This document shows positions 11,509 to 16,193 of a stretch of 16,193 bases of DNA, piece by piece. A program made the translations under genes and the position numbers. This stretch comes from GWA2-44-9 sp964429675 (GTDB lineage Bacteria; Patescibacteriota; Minisyncoccia; 2-02-FULL-40-12; GWA2-44-9). The notes under the pieces were generated by a model. The model made no database searches. It had not been told where the DNA came from and saw nothing but the letters and a program-made list of their open reading frames with translations. Position 1 is the first letter of the stretch. Each line of letters starts with the position of its first letter. The stretch is from the NCBI GenBank assembly GCA_964429675.1, contig CAYSDF010000019.1:1-16193 (forward strand). Reading direction: 5' to 3'.

Positions 11509-14478
11509 TTACTGCATTATTTTGCGAAGGGCACAATAATGGCAATCCTTATCATCGCAAGTTTTATCCCAAAATGCCAGATTTATTATCTCGTTCCCAG
11601 TTTTCTTAATTAATTCTTCAAGCTCCACCACCTCCGCTTTATCAATAATGAAGGTTTCTTTCTTGTACTTCCCCTTTTCATCCGGCTCGACGAAATCAAT
11701 GTCCCCGGAGGCCATCTTGTATTTATGCCCGCCAAAATTATTCAAAAGTAAACTATAAAAAACCAACTGCCTCTTATAATCACCATTAGAACTGGCTGTA
11801 TTGCCGGCGATGGCGTTGCGACTTTTGGGCCGTCCGGTTTTATAATCCACTACATTCACATTATTAGCCATATCCAGTATTTCAATCTTGTCTATTTTAC
11901 CGTTTATCTTTATGTCGGGTGTTATTTCAATGCCGTCAATTTTAAATTCACTCAGAAGATTCTTACGCCAAGTGGCATGGTATTCTTTATAATATTCCGG
12001 CAAACATTTCCGGCCTTTGGCCAGCGCCTCAAGATATTCGATCTCTTGGATCGGCTGATGAGCCAGCTCTTCTTCAAAGCGCTTTACCATATATTCCGGG
12101 CCCGGATCAGCTTCAATAAATTTATCAAAAAAGTCTTTCAAGGCTTGATGGATAGCATTGCCGAAGATCAAATGCTTATTGGGCGCTTCGGGAATTCTGA
12201 CCAGATTGGAATAAAAATACTTCCAAGGACATTCAAGATAGTTGTTTAAAGCAGTGACCGAGAGTCCGTATTTTTTGAAAAGTTCGTTGAGGTATTCCTT
12301 GTCATTTAGCTTGATGGCCGATTGCTGATTTTGAGCAAATAAAATCTCCTGCTTCCCGGCCATTTCATTTTCGTATTCTTTAGCATCACCACTCTCAATA
12401 AAGGCAGAATCCATTTCATCTACAAACTGGCTGACCAGCTGTTCCCGGCCATTGGTCCCCTGCCTTGAATAGCTTAAAACAATTTCCTTTCTGGCTCTGG
12501 TCAAAGCCACATAAAATAAATTACGTTCATCCTGATTCTGGCTTTCCTCTAAGGCAGAGTCTATTTTAAATACTGAGTTAGGAATTTTAAAATGCTCTAT
12601 CCGGCGCTTATTGCCCCAATGACCGTCAAACAGATACGGTATATACACATAGTCAAACTCAAGGCCTTTGGACTTATGGGCAGTCATAATCCTCACCCGG
12701 CCCGGCTTTACATGGAGACTACCGTTCTTAAGCAAAATCCGATGCTCCTGAAGCATGTCTAAATATTCAAGAAATTGTTCGAGCGTGTAATCCTTATGAT
12801 TCTCAATCAAAGCCTTTATCTGATCAAAGAGTGCTCGAATCTTTTCTATCTTGCCGAATGGATCATCGTTGGCCAAAAGATGTGCCAATAGGCCGGACTC
12901 CCGGACAATAATTTCAAAAACTGCAGCCGCTCCTTTATTCTGAAATAATTTCTTCCAACTTGAGAGATGATTATAAAGTTCACCGAATCGTTCCACATCC
13001 CCCACTCCGGCTTCTTTCGTATTTTTTTCCGAACGAATGACGTCGTAGGGATTTAAATGGTTCTTGCGAGAATACTCTATCAGCTTATATAAATCCAGCG
13101 GCTCAAGACCCAGAAAATCAACGTGAAGCATTTCATAAAGACGTCCAGCACCTCCAAAATCTTTAATGGCATGCAAGATAAGCAGGAGCTTTTTAATATC
13201 CTCGTCCTCCAAAACATTCTGATCAGACTCGATCATAAAAGGCACGCCAAGTTTATCGAGCATGTTAGCTACCGGCAGAGCATCAGCGTTCTCTTTACAA
13301 AGAACTGCTATCTCTTCGGGCTTAGCCCCACTCTGGATCCGCTCCTGAATATGGCGGACCAAGAAATATATTTCTGTATCGGTTGAATTAAAGCCGTAAA
13401 GCGGAACTTTTTTGTCCAGATGCTTGGCTTGAGCTTGAAGCTCGCCCTTCCTCATTAGGCTGGTGGCAAGACTTAGAATCGCCTGAGTCGAGCGATAATT
13501 ATTGACCAACGTAATAAGCTTGGCTCCTTTGAAGCGGTTTTTAAAATACATAAAGTTCTCAAGAGACGCGCCCTGAAATCTAAAAATCGCTTGCTTTTCA
13601 TCACCCACCATAAACACATTGGGATTCTCGAAGTAATTGGCTAGGAGTTCTATGATGCGGTTCTGAGCATTGTTGGTATCTTGATGTTCGTCTATTAGGA
13701 AATATTGATATTTTTCCTGAAGAGTCAGAAGAAAATCGCTGTTTTTATCAAGAACTGAAGAAACTTCCATTATCATATCGCTATAGTCATATAACTTCCG
13801 GTCGCGAAGTGCTTTCTGATAAGCGTAGTACAAAACAGCTAGCTCCTTGTTCTTATTAATATGCTTTTGCATATCCTGATACTTGCCTTTCATCTTCCCC
13901 TTGTGAGCGCCTTTGTCATAGTAAAGATCATCAATTAGAAAAAAATTCTTCTCTTCGGCTAAAATTATTTGTTCAAATTTATCAGGCCCGACTCCTTCCT
14001 GCTTTAACTTATTTATCGTACTGAGCGCCGGACGGAGATAATAAAACGTATCACCAAAGGGCCGCAGAACGGAAAGCTCGGAAGCAGTTATTATCTCCTC
14101 CATTATCTTGTACTGATCAACGTCAGTTATGCTGTTAGCGCCGATGATGTATGGAAACTCCTCCGGATAATTACGGATGATATTATTAGCAAAACCATGA
14201 AAGGTCGAGATAGTGACTCGATAAGCCGCACTGCCGATTATTTCGGCCAAGCGGCTCCTCATCGCTACTACACCCGACTCTGTGTAAGTCAGGGCAAGGA
14301 TTGCTTCAGGCGAAGTATCGGTCTTTTCTAAAATCTTAGCTATTCTAAGAGTAAGGATTTTAGTTTTCCCTGTTCCCGGCCCGGCCACCACCATCACCGG
14401 TCCTTCGATAGTATCGACGGCTTTTTTTTGCTCGGGATTCAACTGATCATATCGAGTTTTAAATTCAGAAGTTTCCAT
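11509..14478 (-). CDS. UvrD-type helicase fused to RecB/AddB-like PD-(D/E)XK nuclease
   Basis: 989 residues from ATG 14478 (an upstream TTG at 14532 is less likely). Helicase part: Q-motif LNPEQKKAV (13-21), Walker A AGPGTGKT (32-39), Walker B LIDEHQDT (261-268), GDEKQAIFRFQGA (292-304), TAHKSKGLE (599-607) and VALTRAR (657-663), a 3'-to-5' UvrD/PcrA layout. The C-terminal nuclease has CPWKYFY (Cys750), His777, Asp863 in GKIDKIE, DYKTG (Asp878, Lys880) and QLVFY (904-908), the RecB-family active site. Cys974, Cys979 and Cys982 near the end plus Cys750 match the 4Fe-4S staple of AddB-like nucleases. The chain therefore resembles AddA and AddB functions in one protein. It likely processes broken DNA ends, working with the downstream Pif1 helicase. 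Confidence 0.94.
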   Translation of the reverse strand: METSEFKTRYDQLNPEQKKAVDTIEGPVMVVAGPGTGKTKILTLRIAKILEKTDTSPEAILALTYTESGVVAMRSRLAEIIGSAAYRVTISTFHGFANNIIRNYPEEFPYIIGANSITDVDQYKIMEEIITASELSVLRPFGDTFYYLRPALSTINKLKQEGVGPDKFEQIILAEEKNFFLIDDLYYDKGAHKGKMKGKYQDMQKHINKNKELAVLYYAYQKALRDRKLYDYSDMIMEVSSVLDKNSDFLLTLQEKYQYFLIDEHQDTNNAQNRIIELLANYFENPNVFMVGDEKQAIFRFQGASLENFMYFKNRFKGAKLITLVNNYRSTQAILSLATSLMRKGELQAQAKHLDKKVPLYGFNSTDTEIYFLVRHIQERIQSGAKPEEIAVLCKENADALPVANMLDKLGVPFMIESDQNVLEDEDIKKLLLILHAIKDFGGAGRLYEMLHVDFLGLEPLDLYKLIEYSRKNHLNPYDVIRSEKNTKEAGVGDVERFGELYNHLSSWKKLFQNKGAAAVFEIIVRESGLLAHLLANDDPFGKIEKIRALFDQIKALIENHKDYTLEQFLEYLDMLQEHRILLKNGSLHVKPGRVRIMTAHKSKGLEFDYVYIPYLFDGHWGNKRRIEHFKIPNSVFKIDSALEESQNQDERNLFYVALTRARKEIVLSYSRQGTNGREQLVSQFVDEMDSAFIESGDAKEYENEMAGKQEILFAQNQQSAIKLNDKEYLNELFKKYGLSVTALNNYLECPWKYFYSNLVRIPEAPNKHLIFGNAIHQALKDFFDKFIEADPGPEYMVKRFEEELAHQPIQEIEYLEALAKGRKCLPEYYKEYHATWRKNLLSEFKIDGIEITPDIKINGKIDKIEILDMANNVNVVDYKTGRPKSRNAIAGNTASSNGDYKRQLVFYSLLLNNFGGHKYKMASGDIDFVEPDEKGKYKKETFIIDKAEVVELEELIKKTGNEIINLAFWDKTCDDKDCHYCALRKIMQ

Positions 14479-14572
14479 TATTTGAACTTTCTTAAACGAT
14501 CGTGTTCGAATTTTATAACTTAATTTAACCAAAAAATACGCCCAACGTCCATTCGATTTTATTCATCGGGAG

Positions 14573-14600
14573 TTGCCAAAAATATTATTTGTGATATATT
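14573..14600 (+). promoter_or_regulatory. Promoter of the small zinc-finger gene
   Basis: TTGCCA (14573-14578), 16-base spacer, TATATT (14595-14600) with an extended TGA in front. Transcription would start near 14607, with a 28-base leader carrying GAGGA six bases before ATG 14635. The opposite-strand promoter of the helicase operon must lie in the same gap, but I see only a weak candidate (TATAAA near 14513). Confidence 0.6.
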
Positions 14601-14634
14601 TGACCGACAGTAGCACATACGACGAGGACAGAAG

Positions 14635-14850
14635 ATGGAACAGATACAGCAGATGTTGCCGACGTTGCCTCCTGGTATTAATCCTGAATATGTTAAGCTT
14701 GTCGACGGAGTTTATTTTGATCTTTGCGTAATTTGTAAGACGGACACGCATGTCCGCACTGATTGCCACGTTGATGCTCGCATGTATTATATCAATGGAG
14801 CCGGCCAGCTTTGCAAAAAATGCTGGTCCCCCACAGTTTCTAAAAGATAA
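14635..14850 (+). CDS. Small zinc-finger-like protein
   Basis: 71 residues. After a hydrophobic, proline-containing start (MEQIQQMLPTLPPGINPEY) comes the strand YVKLVDGVYFDLC and a two-knuckle Cys layout: CVIC, then TDCHVD and CKKCW near the end. The two CxxC pairs about 29 residues apart could hold one zinc. ATG 14635 has a GAGGA ribosome site and a good promoter, and the gene ends at a terminator, so it is a stand-alone unit. Length and layout resemble many uncharacterised small zinc proteins; I cannot give a function. It diverges from the helicase operon. Confidence 0.75.
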   Translation: MEQIQQMLPTLPPGINPEYVKLVDGVYFDLCVICKTDTHVRTDCHVDARMYYINGAGQLCKKCWSPTVSKR

Positions 14851-14855
14851 AAACA

Positions 14856-14880
14856 CCGCCCAAAAGGCGGCTTTATTTTT
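14856..14880 (+). terminator. Terminator of the small zinc-finger gene
   Basis: CCGCC (14856-14860) and GGCGG (14866-14870) around CAAAA, then CTTTATTTTT. It begins six bases after the stop codon. Confidence 0.85.
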
Positions 14881-14907
14881 CTTGTAACGATTCCCGGAAT
14901 TTATGCC

Positions 14908-14940
14908 AAAAAACCATCTCTCAGCTGGGGATGGTTTTTG
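14908..14940 (-). terminator. Terminator of the 15411-14969 operon
   Basis: AAAAACCATC (14909-14918) pairs with GATGGTTTTT (14930-14939). On the minus strand it ends in a run of T, about 30 bases after the stop at 14969. It is also T-rich on the plus strand, so it can act both ways. Confidence 0.8.
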
Positions 14941-14968
14941 AAGATACGGACTTTTGGATCCGTTATTA

Positions 14969-15169
14969 CTAAGATTTACCGTTTAGGTACTTGCTGGCGA
15001 TGCTCAAGGCGAATGAGACCAAAATAACGATAACAGTCGCAAACATAAGTTTTAACAAAACAACGTTTGGACCATTGCTAGCGGGAGAGGTCGTTAAAAC
15101 TAAAAGCATTCCGATAACACCGAAAGCGATGGACGCCCAGACGAAAACTCTTGTGGCTATTTTTTGCAT
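14969..15169 (-). CDS. Small two-helix membrane protein
   Basis: 66 residues with two membrane helices (about 8-26 and 37-58) separated by a short polar loop (TSPASNGPN) and ending in a basic tail (SKYLNGKS). Positive charges at both ends suggest both termini are cytoplasmic. It starts 11 bases after the DUF1059 gene's stop, so the two share a transcript that stops at the hairpin at 14908-14940. The family is not recognised; nothing shows a transport or catalytic residue. Confidence 0.7.
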   Translation of the reverse strand: MQKIATRVFVWASIAFGVIGMLLVLTTSPASNGPNVVLLKLMFATVIVILVSFALSIASKYLNGKS

Positions 15170-15180
15170 ATTTATATCAT

Positions 15181-15411
15181 TTATACTTCAGCTTTCTTGT
15201 CCCATTCTCCTTGGAACCATTCAAACCACTTGGCCTGATCCTCTTTCTTTGAGGTTGCCATCATTTCTCGCATTGGCCTGTGTGCCTCGTCAGTAGATGT
15301 CATGACATGTTGACCACAAGCTCCTGCTACCTTCATCATATCATCTCCCGAAAACTCCATATCGCATCCGCCCTCATTATTCATTATTTCCTTACATGTA
15401 AATTTTTTCAT
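15181..15411 (-). CDS. DUF1059-family small protein
   Basis: 76 residues. The start MKKFTCKEI with a second Cys in GGCDMEFSG and the following helix with ACGQH match the DUF1059 family: short cytoplasmic proteins of unknown function with a conserved N-terminal Cys pair. Here Cys6, Cys16, Cys32 and His35 might bind a metal; that is inference. The C-terminal third (HRPMREMMATSKKED, then WFEWFQGEWDKK) is longer than I remember for the family and Trp-rich. ATG 15411 lies six bases after a -10 box, so it is probably leaderless. It is the first gene of an operon with the two-helix membrane protein. Confidence 0.8.
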   Translation of the reverse strand: MKKFTCKEIMNNEGGCDMEFSGDDMMKVAGACGQHVMTSTDEAHRPMREMMATSKKEDQAKWFEWFQGEWDKKAEV

Positions 15412-15417
15412 AAAAAT

Positions 15418-15446
15418 ATCGTATCACAAAACCAAAGAACCGCCAA
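15418..15446 (-). promoter_or_regulatory. Promoter for the DUF1059 operon, leaderless
   Basis: Minus strand TTGGCG (15441-15446), 17-base spacer, extended -10 TGATACGAT (hexamer 15418-15423). The hexamer ends six bases before ATG 15411. The -35 lies inside the loop of the hairpin at 15430-15461. Confidence 0.5.
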
Positions 15447-15461
15447 TGCAATTCTTTGGTT
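15430..15461 (-). terminator. Hairpin after the cupin gene, overlapping the next promoter
   Basis: AACCAAAGAA (15430-15439) pairs with TTCTTTGGTT (15452-15461), a perfect 10-bp stem with a 12-base loop. On the minus strand it is followed by only TTG, so it is a weak terminator for the cupin gene. It could also be an operator for the promoter it contains. The rest of 15462-15544 holds another spaced inverted repeat (ACGTATC 15466-15472, GATACGT 15504-15510) and no gene. Confidence 0.5.
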
Positions 15462-15544
15462 CTAAACGTATCCGTGCTCCGGGATAGAGAGATTATCAGG
15501 ATCGATACGTAAGATAAAGGTATGGTGCCAGCAACATAGTCAAA

Positions 15545-15901
15545 CTATTTAGACGGCTTTTCTATTGCGGACATTTCAAGTAGCACATTCGGTTCGTCTC
15601 CGACAACCCACGCATTATGTCCCGGTTCGATGACTGCGAAATCGCCAGGAACCAATTCTACTTCCGTGCCGTCATTCATGACGACTTTTTGTTTTCCCGA
15701 GATGATGTACTTCAGATGACGTTTTTGGCAACTATCAGTCTTAACTTTAGGCTTTACATGTTCCGACCATTTCCAGCCTGGCTCAAGAGTTTCTCGAAGT
15801 AATGTAACGCCGGCGACGGTCACGGTTTCAATTTTCCCTTTCTCGAACGGGGTTGTTGTTTCATCCGGAGAACCTAGATTTTTTGTTTCTATAGATTTCA
15901 T
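15545..15901 (-). CDS. Cupin-domain protein
   Basis: 118 residues forming one small cupin barrel. Visible landmarks are GVTLLRETLEPGWKWSEHV (motif 1 region, with His near EHV), RHLKYIISGKQKVVMNDGTE, VPGDFAVIEPGHNAWVVGDE (motif 2 with PG and His) and VLLEMSAIE at the end. Cupins bind a metal or small ligand in the barrel; the substrate cannot be told. The segment KTDSCQKRHLKYIISG is typical of a family of stand-alone cupins annotated only as cupin-domain proteins. ATG 15901 is the first in-frame Met; a candidate promoter lies upstream at 15948-15976. It is a single-gene unit. Confidence 0.85.
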   Translation of the reverse strand: MKSIETKNLGSPDETTTPFEKGKIETVTVAGVTLLRETLEPGWKWSEHVKPKVKTDSCQKRHLKYIISGKQKVVMNDGTEVELVPGDFAVIEPGHNAWVVGDEPNVLLEMSAIEKPSK

Positions 15902-15947
15902 ATATTTTATTTTCTTTGCATTTAACCTTTGATGTCGACCTCATTGT

Positions 15948-15976
15948 ATCGTATCAGCTATAGGCTTGGGCGTCCA
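15948..15976 (-). promoter_or_regulatory. Candidate promoter of the cupin gene
   Basis: Minus strand TGGACG (15971-15976), 17-base spacer, TGATACGAT extended -10 (hexamer 15948-15953). The same nine bases form the -10 of the DUF1059 operon. The leader would be about 40 bases. Confidence 0.4.
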
Positions 15977-16066
15977 TCCTTAGGTAAAATAAAACGCCAG
16001 GATTTCCTACTTACTTCTCCGCGATTTGGATATCTTCTTGGCTGTAATATTTAAAGTATAGTAAGA

Positions 16067-16095
16067 TTGATTATATTTACTTTTTCTGATAAAAT
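16067..16095 (+). promoter_or_regulatory. Promoter of the tRNA-Asn gene
   Basis: TTGATT (16067-16072), 17-base spacer, TAAAAT (16090-16095) with an extended TGA. Transcription would start near 16102, giving a 5' leader of about 37 bases to be removed by RNase P. The preceding stretch 15977-16066 shows nothing else. Confidence 0.6.
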
Positions 16096-16138
16096 AACCC
16101 TTGAACTTTACAACTTAATACAGAATAGATTCCAATTC

Positions 16139-16193
16139 TCCGCGGTAGCTCAATGGTAGAGCGGCTCCCTGTTAAGGAGATGGTTCCAGGTTC
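16139..16193 (+). tRNA. tRNA-Asn(GTT), 3' end cut by window edge
   Basis: The acceptor strand TCCGCGG (16139-16145), TA, D stem GCTC/GAGC with loop AATGGTA, then the anticodon arm with loop CTGTTAA carrying anticodon GTT (16171-16173), which reads Asn codons. The variable loop and the first half of the T arm (GGTTC) are visible before the sequence ends. The anticodon stem has four clean pairs and a G-A mismatch at its outer pair. The T loop, 3' acceptor strand and CCA status lie outside the window. Confidence 0.92.

Noticed and set aside
11977..13386. Plus-strand frames opposite the helicase-nuclease gene
   Set aside because: They are shadows of a strongly conserved gene and have no promoter or ribosome site.
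14479..14532. TTG start adding 18 residues to the UvrD-nuclease
   Set aside because: The extra residues lie before the conserved Q-motif region and have no ribosome site; ATG 14478 fits the family.
1..16193. Alternative code with UGA as Gly (SR1/Gracilibacteria)
   Set aside because: The Pif1 gene ends naturally at TGA (9877-9879) directly after its complete C-terminal domain, and other genes have no in-frame TGA.

Overview
The window looks like a chromosomal segment of a Patescibacteria (CPR) bacterium, most plausibly from the Parcubacteria side. This is inferred from the gene mix: an Obg GTPase that ends at its G domain, a small SWIB protein, MscL with a zinc-ribbon tail, an L,D-transpeptidase, a DUF3494 surface protein whose tail carries a motif I associate with Patescibacteria secreted proteins, many tiny membrane or zinc-finger proteins, and compact spacing. 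The genetic code appears standard: TAA, TAG and TGA all act as stops, so the SR1/Gracilibacteria UGA recoding is not seen. No prophage, insertion sequence, CRISPR array or rRNA was found.

Layout. 1-636 is the 3' part of obg. 643-800 is a long structured inverted repeat between convergent genes. 818-1478 is a two-gene unit on the minus strand (membrane-anchored Cys protein and acidic protein). 1542-2531 is a serine beta-lactamase/DD-peptidase-like protein and 2617-2970 an unknown Cys-rich protein. On the plus strand follow a DoxX-like membrane protein (3082-3474) and SWIB (3537-3791), ended by a 36-bp perfect palindrome. At 3857-4008 lies a composite palindromic element whose core folds on paper into a cloverleaf with a gap-free four-way junction. 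4041-4638 holds two small membrane proteins (minus). 4726-5475 is an L,D-transpeptidase and 5546-6811 a DUF3494 surface protein; they are convergent, share a terminator and carry related C-terminal repeat units.

7042-8358 is a minus-strand block (alpha/beta-barrel protein, MscL, unknown). 8491-8979 is a divergent DUF151 protein. 9011-9130 is a 39-codon, very basic protein. 9277-9851 is a compact plus-strand pair (zinc-finger-like protein and 55-residue protein) with a near-consensus promoter and its own terminator. 9877-14478 is a DNA-repair pair: a UvrD-type helicase fused to a RecB/AddB-type nuclease with an apparent Fe-S cysteine set, followed by a Pif1-type helicase with a SANT/Myb-like tail. 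14635-14850 is a small zinc-finger protein. 14969-15411 (DUF1059 protein and two-helix membrane protein) and 15545-15901 (cupin) are minus-strand. The window ends inside a tRNA-Asn(GTT) gene preceded by a clear promoter.

How genes work together: the transpeptidase, the beta-lactamase-fold protein and the DUF3494 protein belong to the cell envelope; MscL, the YvlD-like and DoxX-like proteins are membrane functions; the two helicases are probably co-transcribed for recombination, repair or replication restart; Obg and tRNA-Asn belong to translation. Several genes seem leaderless or nearly so (the -10 box lies 6 nt before ATG at 3082 and 15411), while others have good Shine-Dalgarno sites. Every noncoding gap is shorter than 300 bases.
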